This document shows positions 1 to 7,972 of a stretch of 64,000 bases of DNA, piece after piece. The translations under genes and the position numbers were made by a program. This DNA comes from Streptomyces sp. CB01249. Lineage in GTDB: Bacteria; Actinomycetota; Actinomycetes; Streptomycetales; Streptomycetaceae. The number at the start of each line of letters is the position of its first letter. The first letter of the stretch is position 1. The stretch lies in contig NZ_LISW01000002.1 in assembly GCF_001905735.1 (NCBI RefSeq), positions 718,426 through 782,425 of the forward strand, in the 5' to 3' direction. The notes under the pieces are model-generated. The model did no database searches. It was not told where the DNA came from and saw only the letters and a list, made by a program, of their open reading frames with translations.

Positions 1-27
1 TCCTCAATCGCCGGAGGGGCTCGATTT
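1..27. repeat. Interspersed repeat copy, cut by window edge
   Basis: The first bases match the inner half (CTCAATCGCCGGAGGGGCT) of the repeat found complete at 13885-13933 and 17896-17943. The outer GGGGGCGCTGCCCCC arm would lie before base 1. This copy forms the stop codon and last residues of the uridine-kinase-like gene. Confidence 0.75.
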
Positions 28-690
28 CGCCCCGGCAGGCGCCGGCAAACGGCACCGGCCCGCCGCAGCCGCCGCCAGGCGGCCCAACGCCTCCGGCTTC
101 GCGCACGCGTGTGCGCCCAGCGCGACGTGGCGGGCCACGATGCGGCGTTCCGTACGCATCAGGCGCCAGCCCCTCCGCAGCAGGAACGGGACCGACTTGC
201 GGCCCTCGCGGAGGTCGCGCAGGAGGCGGCGGCGGAAGGTCGTGGAGGGGCGGCCGCGCAGGCAGAGGGCGTCGGCCAGGAGGCCCAGGGACTGGCAGCG
301 GTCGATGATGTCGGCCGCGAAGATGCCCTCGGCGACGAAGAGCGGGGTGCGCCCGATGTGCAGGACCTCGTGCCCGGTGCGGGAGCTGGTGGAGATGTCG
401 TACACCGGGATGTCGGTGCGGCCGGTCCGGCAGAGCTCCGTGATCGCGGTGACCGCCGCGTCGGCGTCCCAGGAGCCCGGGGAGTCCCAGTCGATGTCCG
501 TACTGCCGGTGACCAGCGGCAGGGTGGGGTCGTCGGCCTCCTTGTAGAAGTCGTCGAGCCGCAGCACCGGGAGGCCGGTGCGGGCGGCGAGGGACGACTT
601 GCCGGAGCCGGAGGGGCCCGTCAACAGGACGACGCGGGTCGAAAGCGCTTGGGAACTCACAGGACACGAGTGTGAGGCATTGACCCGCAC
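4..690 (-). CDS. Uridine kinase-like P-loop protein
   Basis: A P-loop kinase of about 228 residues related to uridine kinase/phosphoribulokinase proteins; the expected reaction is phosphorylation of a nucleoside or similar small molecule. Walker A GPSGSGKSS lies close to the N-terminus and is followed by LRLDDFYKE, the usual acceptor-site region of uridine kinases. An arginine-rich lid (RRRLLRDLREGRKS) is visible towards the C-terminus. I chose the GTG at 690; an in-frame TTG at 735 adds 15 residues that do not resemble the family. The last residues (SSPSGD) and stop are read from the interspersed repeat, so the C-terminus is probably not functional. The substrate is inferred from the fold only, but a nucleoside role fits the deoC/phosphorylase genes downstream. 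Confidence 0.75.
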   Translation of the reverse strand: MRVNASHSCPVSSQALSTRVVLLTGPSGSGKSSLAARTGLPVLRLDDFYKEADDPTLPLVTGSTDIDWDSPGSWDADAAVTAITELCRTGRTDIPVYDISTSSRTGHEVLHIGRTPLFVAEGIFAADIIDRCQSLGLLADALCLRGRPSTTFRRRLLRDLREGRKSVPFLLRRGWRLMRTERRIVARHVALGAHACAKPEALGRLAAAAAGRCRLPAPAGAKSSPSGD

Positions 691-800
691 GTGGGACCCC
701 CGGAGGTCTTGTTGGTATCGCGCATCACAACTCAACTACGCTGAGCGTTCGGTTGATTACGCGACCGATGGTTCGATCGGCTCGATCAGGTGGGAAATCC

Positions 801-1217
801 ATGGCACGTCACGCACTTTCCAAGTCCCGGCGCCGCACCCTGCTGCGCGCAGGTCTGACCGTCACCGCGGTCGGCGCCGCACTCGGCGCGGGGGGTGCGG
901 CGGCGCAGGCCGCCCCGCTGCCCGTCGTCCAGGAGACCGGGGCCGACGTCGGCCTCGCGGAGGCCACCGGGGCGGCCGGCGGCGCGGTCACCGGGGCGCT
1001 CGGGCAGTCGCTGGAGCACAGCGTCGCGCCCGTCACCCACCTGCGGCTCGACCCGCTGGCCGGCACCGGCACGGACCCGCTGGACAACGCGGTGGGCACC
1101 CAGATCGCCGACTTCAAGCCGCTCTCCACCGCGCTGGTCACCGACCCGCTGACGAGCGGCGGCGCCATCAAGGACCTGCCCGTCGTGGGTCCGGTCGTGG
1201 AGGGCCTGCGCGGCTGA
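801..1217 (+). CDS. Small secreted protein, function unknown
   Basis: A 138-residue protein with a Sec-type signal peptide: basic start (residues 1-15, RRR), hydrophobic stretch about 16-38, and AQAA cleavage region. The mature part is short and rich in Ala, Gly, Pro, Thr and Leu, with no catalytic motif I recognise. I chose the ATG at 801 because AGGTGGGA stands 8-10 nt before it; an ATG at 753 would put a non-signal stretch first. It is followed at once by a strong hairpin. Codon use is like its neighbours. Likely an exported or wall-associated protein. Confidence 0.7.
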   Translation: MARHALSKSRRRTLLRAGLTVTAVGAALGAGGAAAQAAPLPVVQETGADVGLAEATGAAGGAVTGALGQSLEHSVAPVTHLRLDPLAGTGTDPLDNAVGTQIADFKPLSTALVTDPLTSGGAIKDLPVVGPVVEGLRG

Positions 1218-1223
1218 CAGCGG

Positions 1224-1265
1224 GACGGCCCGTTCCCCGGAGGCACCTCCGGGAAACGGGCCGTC
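1224..1265. terminator. Bidirectional terminator hairpin
   Basis: GACGGCCCGTTCCC pairs with GGGAAACGGGCCGTC across a short CGGAGGCACCTCCG inner stem. It sits between the + gene ending at 1217 and the converging - gene ending at 1277, so it can serve both. Confidence 0.8.
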
Positions 1266-1276
1266 GCCGTGTGCGG

Positions 1277-2176
1277 TCAGTACGAGGAGCCCGACGCGCC
1301 CAGCGCGCCCGTCGGGTGCCAGACCGTCTTGGTCTCCAGGAACGCCGTCAGGCGGTGCGTGCCCGGGTCGGCCGCCCAGTCGCCGTCGCCGTCCACAGCC
1401 TGTGGACGAGAAACGCGCTTCAGGTTGTCGGCCGCCGCGATCTCCAGCTCCTTCGCCAGCTCCGCGTCCGCACCCGTCAGGTCGATGCCGTTCACGTCCT
1501 GGTGGGCGGCGAGCGGCGCCGCGATCTCCGCGGTCTTCCCCGACAGGACGTTGACCACACCGCCCGGCAGGTCCGAGGTGGCCAGCACCTCGCCCAGCGA
1601 CAGGGCGGGCAGCGGGGCCTTCGCGGAGGCCACCACGACCGCGGTGTTGCCGGCCGCGATCACCGGGGCGATCACCGAGACCAGGCCCAGGAACGAGGAC
1701 TCCTGCGGCGCCAGGACCGTGACCACACCGGTCGGTTCGGGCGTCGACAGGTTGAAGAACGGGCCCGCGACCGGGTTCGCGCCGCCCACGACCTGGGCGA
1801 TCTTGTCCGTCCAGCCCGCGTACCAGACCCAGCGGTCCACCGCCGCGTCGACGACGGCCGCCGCCTTGGACTTCGACAGGCCCTCCGCCTCGGCCACCTC
1901 GCGTACGAACTGCTCGCGGCGGCCCTCCAGCATCTCCGCGACGCGGTAGAGGATCTGGCCGCGGTTGTACGCGGTCGCGCCGGACCAGCCGCCGAACGCC
2001 TTGCGGGCGGCCACGACCGCGTCGCGCGCGTCCTTGCGGGAGGACTGGGGCGCGTTCGCCAGCCACTTGCCCTTCGAGTCCGTCACCTCGTACACCCGGC
2101 CGCTCTCGGAGCGGGGGAACTTGCCCCCGACGTACAGCTTGTAGGTCTTGAAGACGCTCAGACGGTTATCGGACAT
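1277..2176 (-). CDS. Truncated aldehyde dehydrogenase-like protein (no catalytic domain)
   Basis: A 299-residue ALDH homologue carrying only the N-terminal coenzyme-binding half. LYVGGKF, GWSGATAYNRGQIL, the YAGWTDK motif and APVIAAGNTAVV align with the canonical fold. The canonical PWNFP is replaced by APQES, TGST by TGAD, the ELGGK glutamate is absent, and the sequence ends before the catalytic-cysteine domain. It starts 11 nt inside the 3' end of the full ALDH (stop 2166), so the two are translationally coupled. Both length and order resemble the two-domain ALDH16 family, whose second domain is also catalytically degenerate. I infer a structural partner of the upstream enzyme rather than a pseudogene, because the frame is open and codon use normal. 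Confidence 0.8.
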   Translation of the reverse strand: MSDNRLSVFKTYKLYVGGKFPRSESGRVYEVTDSKGKWLANAPQSSRKDARDAVVAARKAFGGWSGATAYNRGQILYRVAEMLEGRREQFVREVAEAEGLSKSKAAAVVDAAVDRWVWYAGWTDKIAQVVGGANPVAGPFFNLSTPEPTGVVTVLAPQESSFLGLVSVIAPVIAAGNTAVVVASAKAPLPALSLGEVLATSDLPGGVVNVLSGKTAEIAAPLAAHQDVNGIDLTGADAELAKELEIAAADNLKRVSRPQAVDGDGDWAADPGTHRLTAFLETKTVWHPTGALGASGSSY

Positions 2177-3632
2177 CGAGGTACGCCTCCAGGCCGTGAC
2201 GGCCGCCTTCGCGGCCGAAGCCCGACTCCTTGTAACCGCCGAACGGCGAGGTCGGGTCGAACTTGTTGAACGTGTTGGCCCAGACGACGCCCGCCCGGAG
2301 CTTGTTCGCCACCGCGAGGATGCGCGAGCCCTTCTCCGTCCAGATGCCAGCCGACAGGCCGTACTGGCTGTTGTTCGCCTTGGCGACCGCCTCGTCCGGC
2401 GTACGGAACGACAGCACCGAGAGCACCGGGCCGAAGATCTCGTCGCGGGCGATCGTGTGCGCCTGGGTGACGTTGGTGAAGAGCGTCGGGGCGAACCAGT
2501 AACCGGCCGACGGCAGTTCGCACGGGGCGCTCCAGCGTTCCGCGCCCTCCGCCTCGCCGGTCTCCACCAGCGCGGTGATCCGGGCCAGCTGCTCGGAGGA
2601 GTTGATCGCGCCGATGTCCGTGTTCTTGTCCAGCGGGTCGCCGAGGCGCAGCGTGGACAGGCGGCGCTTCAGCGCGTCCAGCAGCTCGTCCTGGATCGAC
2701 TCCTGGACCAGCAGCCGGGAGCCCGCGCAGCACACCTGGCCCTGGTTGAAGAAGATGCCGGTGACGATGCCCTCGACGGCCTGGTCGATCGGGGCGTCGT
2801 CGAAGACGATGTTGGCGCCCTTGCCGCCCAGCTCCAGCGTGACCTTCTTGTCCGTCCCCGCGACGCTCCGGGCGATGGCCTTGCCGACGGCGGTCGAACC
2901 GGTGAACGCGACCTTATTGACGTCCCCGTGCTCCACGAGCGCCTGGCCCGCGTCGCCGTACCCCGTCAGGATGTTCACGACGCCCTTGGGCAGGCCCGCC
3001 TGGCGGCAGATGTCCGCGAAGAACAGCGCGGACAGCGGCGTCGTCTCGGCGGGCTTCAGGACGACCGTGTTGCCCGTGGCGAGCGCCGGGGCGATCTTCC
3101 ACGCGAGCATCAGCAGCGGGAAGTTCCACGGGATGACCTGGCCGGCCACGCCCAGCGGGCGCGGGTTCGGGCCGGCGTTTCCGTCTGTCGTCCTCCGGCC
3201 GAACCCCGCGTGGTCCAGCTTGTCGGCCCAGCCCGCGTAGTAGAAGAAGTGCGCGGCGACCAGCGGGAGGTCCGCGTCGCGGGTCTCCTTGATCGGCTTG
3301 CCGTTGTCCAGGGTCTCCAGGACGGCCAGCTCGCGGGAGCGCTCCTGGATGATCCGGGCGATCCGGAACAGGTACTTGGCGCGCTCGGAGCCGGGCAGCG
3401 CCGACCACTTCTCGAACGCGCGGCGGGCCGCCTTCACGGCCCGGTCCACGTCGTCGGCGCCGGCCCGGGCGACCTCGGACAGCACCTCCTCGGAGGACGG
3501 GCTGACCGTCTTGAAGACCTTGCCGTCGGCCGCGTCGGTGAACTCACCGTCGATGAACAGGCCGTACGAGGGGGCGATGTCGACGACGGAACGGGACTCC
3601 GGCGCCGGTGCGTACTCGAATGCGGATGCCAT
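2166..3632 (-). CDS. NAD(P)-dependent aldehyde dehydrogenase
   Basis: A complete 488-residue ALDH. Visible motifs are PWNFPLLM (about 168-175), FTGST (243-247), the general base Glu267 in LELGGKG, and the nucleophile in NQGQVCCAGSR (Cys301/302). It starts 5 nt after deoC and overlaps the truncated ALDH behind it, so the three form one operon transcribed from the deoC promoter. DeoC releases acetaldehyde from deoxyribose-5-phosphate; oxidation of that acetaldehyde to acetate is the most economical role here. This is inferred from context, as ALDH sequence alone does not fix the substrate. Confidence 0.9.
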   Translation of the reverse strand: MASAFEYAPAPESRSVVDIAPSYGLFIDGEFTDAADGKVFKTVSPSSEEVLSEVARAGADDVDRAVKAARRAFEKWSALPGSERAKYLFRIARIIQERSRELAVLETLDNGKPIKETRDADLPLVAAHFFYYAGWADKLDHAGFGRRTTDGNAGPNPRPLGVAGQVIPWNFPLLMLAWKIAPALATGNTVVLKPAETTPLSALFFADICRQAGLPKGVVNILTGYGDAGQALVEHGDVNKVAFTGSTAVGKAIARSVAGTDKKVTLELGGKGANIVFDDAPIDQAVEGIVTGIFFNQGQVCCAGSRLLVQESIQDELLDALKRRLSTLRLGDPLDKNTDIGAINSSEQLARITALVETGEAEGAERWSAPCELPSAGYWFAPTLFTNVTQAHTIARDEIFGPVLSVLSFRTPDEAVAKANNSQYGLSAGIWTEKGSRILAVANKLRAGVVWANTFNKFDPTSPFGGYKESGFGREGGRHGLEAYLDVR

Positions 3633-3637
3633 GGGTA

Positions 3638-4585
3638 TCAGTCCACCGTCACGTAATCGGGGCCGGAGTAACGGCCGGTGCTGAGCTTCTGGCGCTGCAT
3701 CAGCAGGTCGTTCAGCAGGCTGGAGGCGCCGAAGCGGAACCAGTGGTTGTCCAGCCAGTCCTCGCCCGCCGTCTCGTTGACCAGCACGAGGAACTTGATC
3801 GCGTCCTTCGAGGTGCGGATGCCACCGGCCGGCTTCACGCCGATCTGGACGCCGGTCTGCGCGCGGAAGTCGCGCACCGCCTCCAGCATCAGCAGGGTGT
3901 TCGCGGGCGTGGCGTTCGTCCCGATCTTGCCGGTCGAGGTCTTGATGAAGTCCGCGCCGGCCAGCATCCCGAGCCAGGAGGCCCGCCGGATGTTGTCGTA
4001 CGTGGACAGCTCACCGGTCTCGAAGATCACCTTGAGCCGGGCGGACCCGCACTCCGCCTTCACGGCGAGGATCTCCTCGTACACCTTCAGATAGCGGCCG
4101 GCCAGGAACGCGCCCCGGTCGATCACCATGTCGATCTCGTCGGCCCCGGCCGCCACGGCGTCCCGGACGTCCGCGAGCTTCACGTCGAGCGCGGCGCGCC
4201 CGGCGGGGAAGGCCGTCGCCACGGACGCCACCTTCACGCCGGAGCCGGCCAGGGCGGCGGCGGCGGTGGCCGCCATGTCGGGGTAGACGCAGACCGCGGC
4301 GGTGCGCGGGGTCGTGCGGTCGGTGGGGTCGGGGTTGACGGCCTTGGCGGCGAGGGCCCGGACCTTGCCGGGGGTGTCCGCGCCTTCGAGCGTCGTCAGG
4401 TCGATCATCGAGATGGCGAGGTCGATGGCGTACGCCTTGGCCGTCGTCTTGATCGACCTGGTTCCGAGGGCGGCGGCACGCGCTTCGAGGCCGACCGCGT
4501 CGACGCCGGGCAGCCCGTGCAGGAAGCGGCGCAGCGCACTGTCGGACGCCGTCGCGTCGGCGAATGCGGGGAGGGTGGTGGGCAT
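3638..4585 (-). CDS. deoC: Deoxyribose-phosphate aldolase
   Basis: Class I aldolase of about 315 residues that splits 2-deoxyribose-5-phosphate into acetaldehyde and glyceraldehyde-3-phosphate. The Schiff-base lysine motif FIKTSTGK and the second active lysine in GVKPAGGIRT are both present, as is EIDMVIDRG. The N-terminal ~60 residues are longer than in E. coli DeoC, as is usual in actinobacteria. I chose the ATG at 4585 (MPTT); a GTG at 4594 is possible. The start lies just below the palindromic operator at 4605-4628. First gene of the deoC-aldehyde dehydrogenase operon. Confidence 0.93.
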   Translation of the reverse strand: MPTTLPAFADATASDSALRRFLHGLPGVDAVGLEARAAALGTRSIKTTAKAYAIDLAISMIDLTTLEGADTPGKVRALAAKAVNPDPTDRTTPRTAAVCVYPDMAATAAAALAGSGVKVASVATAFPAGRAALDVKLADVRDAVAAGADEIDMVIDRGAFLAGRYLKVYEEILAVKAECGSARLKVIFETGELSTYDNIRRASWLGMLAGADFIKTSTGKIGTNATPANTLLMLEAVRDFRAQTGVQIGVKPAGGIRTSKDAIKFLVLVNETAGEDWLDNHWFRFGASSLLNDLLMQRQKLSTGRYSGPDYVTVD

Positions 4586-4604
4586 GGTCACCACATGAGC
4601 ATAT

Positions 4605-4628
4605 CTACGCGCGTAGCGACCTGTACAG
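4605..4628 (-). promoter_or_regulatory. Putative deoC operator/promoter
   Basis: On the + strand CTACGCGCGTAG, a perfect 12-bp palindrome, is followed after 4 nt by CTGTACAG. The same two elements occur before the purine nucleoside phosphorylase gene (10580-10605, 6 nt apart). Read towards deoC, TGTACA can act as -35 and GATATG or TAGATA as -10, which puts the 12-bp palindrome between them, a classic repressor position. The DeoR-type gene at 12928 is the obvious candidate regulator; this is inference. Confidence 0.65.
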
Positions 4629-4720
4629 GGACCCAGGTCACCGGAGGTTCCCGCACCGCGCCCCCACCGCGGGCGAAGCCGCCACCGCGCCCCCGCGCCG
4701 CGTCAGGCACAATCGGGCTC

Positions 4721-5359
4721 ATGACGAGCCCCACGCCTGCCGACGAGCCCACCTACGCCGACCGGACCTTCCGGTCGCCCGCCGGGCTGGCCGGCGGCAT
4801 CCTGCTCCTCGTGCTCGTCTGCGGGATCGGCGGCGACGCCCTGCTCCGGGGCGACGGCCGGGTGCCGTGGATGGCGCTCGCCGGCATGCTGACCGCCGTG
4901 CCCGTGATCGTCGCCTTCACGCTGCGCCCGGTGGTCGCCGCGAACGACGCCCGCATCCGCATCCGCAACCCCTTCCGCACGGTCACGCTGCCGTGGAGCG
5001 ACGTGGCCGACGTACGGGCCGGTTATTCGAGCGAGCTCTTCACGAACGACGGCAAGAAGTTCCAGCTCTGGGCCGTCCCCGTCTCGCTGCGGCAGCGCAA
5101 GAAGGCCGCCCGCCAGCAGTCCCGGCAGGCGATGGACGACCCGTACCGGCGTACGTCCACGATCGCCGACGTACGCAACACCAAGGCCCGCACCGCGGCC
5201 GCCGACCAGACCGTCGCGGACCTGCGCGAGCTGTCCGAGCGGGCCGGTGACAAGCCCGTGGCCGACGCCCCCGCCGCCTCGGTGCGCTGGGCGTACGAGG
5301 TCATCGCCCCGGCCGTCGTCGGCGCGGTGCTGCTCGTGGTGCTCGGCGCGACCGGCTGA
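4721..5359 (+). CDS. PH-domain membrane protein
   Basis: A 212-residue protein with two N-terminal membrane segments (about 23-43 and 50-69), a bacterial PH-like region about 75-130 (RIRNPFRTVTLPWSDVADVR is typical), a charged linker, and a last hydrophobic segment near the C-terminus (about 190-210). Topology suggests a cytoplasmic PH domain held at the membrane. Function of the family is unknown. No Shine-Dalgarno is visible; CACAAT ends 7 nt before the ATG, which would suit a leaderless transcript. It is divergent from deoC, sharing a 135-nt intergenic space. Confidence 0.75.
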   Translation: MTSPTPADEPTYADRTFRSPAGLAGGILLLVLVCGIGGDALLRGDGRVPWMALAGMLTAVPVIVAFTLRPVVAANDARIRIRNPFRTVTLPWSDVADVRAGYSSELFTNDGKKFQLWAVPVSLRQRKKAARQQSRQAMDDPYRRTSTIADVRNTKARTAAADQTVADLRELSERAGDKPVADAPAASVRWAYEVIAPAVVGAVLLVVLGATG

Positions 5360-5379
5360 CGTCCAAGGCCCCCGGACGC

Positions 5380-6372
5380 TCACAGCCAGCCCTGGCGCTG
5401 CGCCTGCAAGGCCAGCTGGAAGCGGTTCGTGGCGCCCAGCCTGGCCATCAGGACCTGCAACCGACGGAACAGCGTGCGGCGGCTGACGCCCAGCTCGCGC
5501 GCGATCACCTCGTCGCTCGTGCCGCCCGCCAGCAGCCACAGCAGCCGCCGGTCCGCGGGCGCCAGCCCGCCCGGGCGCGTCGTCCGGCCGCTGAACGGCA
5601 GCGCGTTCTGCCAGTACTGCTCGAACAGCGCGATGAGCGCCGAGAGCAGTCCGCACGGCTGCACGACCAGCATCGTGTTGTGCACGTCCGCCTCCCGGAT
5701 CGACAGCGACACCAGCGCCGACGCGTCATCGATGATCACCAGCTTCACCGGCACCGCGGGCGCCACCCGGGCCTGCTCCCCGGCCCGGACGCACGGCTCG
5801 ATGACGTCCTTCAGATGCCCGGGGTGCTCCAGGGACTCCCGCGAGTACACGACGCGCTGCGTCACCCCGCGCGCGAGTGTGGCCAGCGCGTCCTCGGTCG
5901 CCCCGGGCAGCGGTACGTACGGCGGCGACTCCAGCTGCCGGATCTGCTCCCGCGCGCTCGCCCACGCCCGGCGGATCCTCGGCCCGACCGCCTCGCCGGT
6001 CACGGACTCGACCAGATGGTCGTTGTACGCGGCGAGCCGCTGCCGCCGGAACGACTCGAAGGCGCCCCCGACCGCGATCCGGGACTCCTCGACCGCGCTC
6101 GCCCGCTGCCGGACCAGGATCTCCAGACCGTCGCCCGGCGGGACCGGGGCGACCACGTCCGCGCTGGTGCCCGCGCCGCTGACCAGCCCCGCGTCCGCCA
6201 GCTCCCCGTACGCCGCCGACAGCGCGGGGGCGTCCAGACCGGCCGCCCGGCCGATCACGGTCAGGGGAGCGGGCGCCAGGTCGAGCAGCGCCTGATAGAC
6301 CCGGGCCGCCGCCTCGCCGATCCCGAGGAGCCGAAGGGCGTCGGCCAGCTTCGCGTTCGTCATGTACGGCAT
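5380..6372 (-). CDS. TrmB/LuxR-type HTH transcriptional regulator
   Basis: A regulator of about 330 residues with an N-terminal winged-helix region typical of TrmB-like proteins (residues ~10-65) and a C-terminal LuxR-type helix-turn-helix (RRLLWLLAGGTSDEVIAREL, then GVSRRTLFRRL, about 268-320). The middle has no receiver-domain features. This architecture is common in Streptomyces and often acts as an orphan regulator. Start is uncertain between 6372 (MPYMTN) and 6363. The open frame continues upstream into the peptidase gene on the other strand, but that extension is a shadow of the high-GC coding strand. It is divergent from the M24 peptidase gene, which it may control. Confidence 0.8.
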   Translation of the reverse strand: MPYMTNAKLADALRLLGIGEAAARVYQALLDLAPAPLTVIGRAAGLDAPALSAAYGELADAGLVSGAGTSADVVAPVPPGDGLEILVRQRASAVEESRIAVGGAFESFRRQRLAAYNDHLVESVTGEAVGPRIRRAWASAREQIRQLESPPYVPLPGATEDALATLARGVTQRVVYSRESLEHPGHLKDVIEPCVRAGEQARVAPAVPVKLVIIDDASALVSLSIREADVHNTMLVVQPCGLLSALIALFEQYWQNALPFSGRTTRPGGLAPADRRLLWLLAGGTSDEVIARELGVSRRTLFRRLQVLMARLGATNRFQLALQAQRQGWL

Positions 6373-6513
6373 TGTCCGCCGGGAAGGAGGCGCGGTGGTG
6401 GCCGATCGGTGCCACTGGCACAGCCGTGCACCCGTGCGCCCCTGGCGGCGATAGCTTCCGGGTGCCGTCGGTGAGGACCCGGCGGTCCCACACCTGCACA
6501 GAGGGAGCATGAC

Positions 6514-7935
6514 GTGGCGAAAGGCCGGAAGAACGGGCTCTACACCGAGATCACCGAGGAACTCTCCGCGCTGATGCGGACCGGGTGGGCGGACACCGAA
6601 CGGCACGACCTCGTACCCGACGAGCAGGCTCCTCATGCCGCCGCCCGGCGCGCCAGGCTCTCCGCGCGCTTCCCCGGCGAACGCCTCGTCATTCCGTCCG
6701 GGAACCTCAAAACCCGGTCGAACGACGACGACTACCCCTTCCGGCCCTACTCCGGCTACGTCCACATGACCGGCGACCAGGCCCGCGACGGCGCCCTCGT
6801 CCTGGAACCCCGGGCGGACGGCGGCCACGACGCCTACTGCTTCCAGCTGCCGCGCGACAGCCGGGACAACGACGAGTTCTGGACCGGGGCCACGGCCGAG
6901 CTGTGGACGGGGCGACGCCGCACGCTCGCCGAGTCCGCGCGCGTCCTGGGGCTGCCCTGCCGCGACGTCCGCACGGCGGCCGAGGCGCTGGCCGCAGGCG
7001 CGGCGGGTGGCTCGGTGCCGACCCGGATCGTCCGGGGCATCGATCCGGCCCTGGAACGGGCGGTCGCCACCGACGAGGAGCGCGACGCGGAGCTGGCGGA
7101 GGCGCTGAGCGACCTCCGGCTCGTCAAGGACGCGTGGGAGATCGGCGAGATGCGCAAGGCCGTCGGCTCCACCGTGCGCGGCTTCACCGACGCGATCGCC
7201 GACCTGTCCACAGCCGTGGCGACCTCGGAGCGGTGGATCGAGGGCACGTTCTTCCGCCGCGCCCGCCTGGAGGGCAACGCCGTCGGCTACGGCTCCATCT
7301 GCGCCGCCGGCGACCACGCGACGATCATGCACTGGACGGACAACGACGGCCCCGTGCGCCCCGGCGACCTGCTCCTGTTCGACGCGGGCGTGGAGACCCG
7401 CACCCTCTACACCGCCGACGTCACGCGCACCCTGCCCGTCAGCGGCACGTTCACCCCGCTTCAGCGCAAGGTCTACGACGCGGTGTACGAGGCGCAGGAG
7501 GCGGGCATGGCCGCGGTGAAGCCGGGCGCCCACTACCGCGACTTCCACGAGGCCGCGCAGCGCCATCTCACCGCCCGGCTCGTGGAGTGGGGCTTCATCG
7601 AGGGCCCGGCCGAGCGGGCCTACGCACTCGGCCTCCAGCGCCGCTTCACCATGGCGGGCACCGGCCACATGCTCGGCCTGGACGTCCACGACTGCGCCCG
7701 GGCGCGCAACGAGGCGTACGTCGACGGGGTGCTGGAGCCGGGCATGGTGCTGACCGTCGAGCCCGGGCTGTACTTCCAGCCGGACGACCTGACGGTCCCG
7801 GAGGAGTGGCGCGGCATTGGCGTCCGCATCGAGGACGACCTCGTCGTGACGGACTCCGGCCATGAGAACCTGTCGGCCGGGCTGCCGCGCTCGGCGGACG
7901 AGGTCGAGGCGTGGATGGCGCGCGTGGCGGGCTGA
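6514..7935 (+). CDS. Xaa-Pro aminopeptidase (M24B)
   Basis: A 473-residue aminopeptidase P that removes N-terminal residues before proline. Residues 1 to ~165 form the creatinase-like N-domain. The pita-bread domain follows with the metal ligands in order: LLLFDAGVE and TADVTRT (two Asp), GTGHMLGLDVHD (His), TVEPGLYF (Glu) and RIEDDLVVT (Glu). The GTG at 6514 is preceded by GAGGGAG at 6501-6507. There is no signal peptide, so a cytoplasmic enzyme is expected. A GC-rich hairpin follows the stop. Confidence 0.9.
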   Translation: MAKGRKNGLYTEITEELSALMRTGWADTERHDLVPDEQAPHAAARRARLSARFPGERLVIPSGNLKTRSNDDDYPFRPYSGYVHMTGDQARDGALVLEPRADGGHDAYCFQLPRDSRDNDEFWTGATAELWTGRRRTLAESARVLGLPCRDVRTAAEALAAGAAGGSVPTRIVRGIDPALERAVATDEERDAELAEALSDLRLVKDAWEIGEMRKAVGSTVRGFTDAIADLSTAVATSERWIEGTFFRRARLEGNAVGYGSICAAGDHATIMHWTDNDGPVRPGDLLLFDAGVETRTLYTADVTRTLPVSGTFTPLQRKVYDAVYEAQEAGMAAVKPGAHYRDFHEAAQRHLTARLVEWGFIEGPAERAYALGLQRRFTMAGTGHMLGLDVHDCARARNEAYVDGVLEPGMVLTVEPGLYFQPDDLTVPEEWRGIGVRIEDDLVVTDSGHENLSAGLPRSADEVEAWMARVAG

Positions 7936-7940
7936 GCGGA

Positions 7941-7968
7941 GGGCGGCCGGGCCGGGCCCCGGCCGCCC
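7941..7968. terminator. Bidirectional terminator hairpin
   Basis: GGGCGGCCGGG pairs with CCCGGCCGCCC between two converging genes (stops at 7935 and 7973). Confidence 0.75.
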
Positions 7969-7972
7969 CGTC

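Noticed and set aside
5380..7863. A single 827-residue - strand protein
   Set aside because: Only the 5380-6372 part shows HTH domains; the rest lies antisense to the M24 peptidase gene and is a GC-bias shadow.
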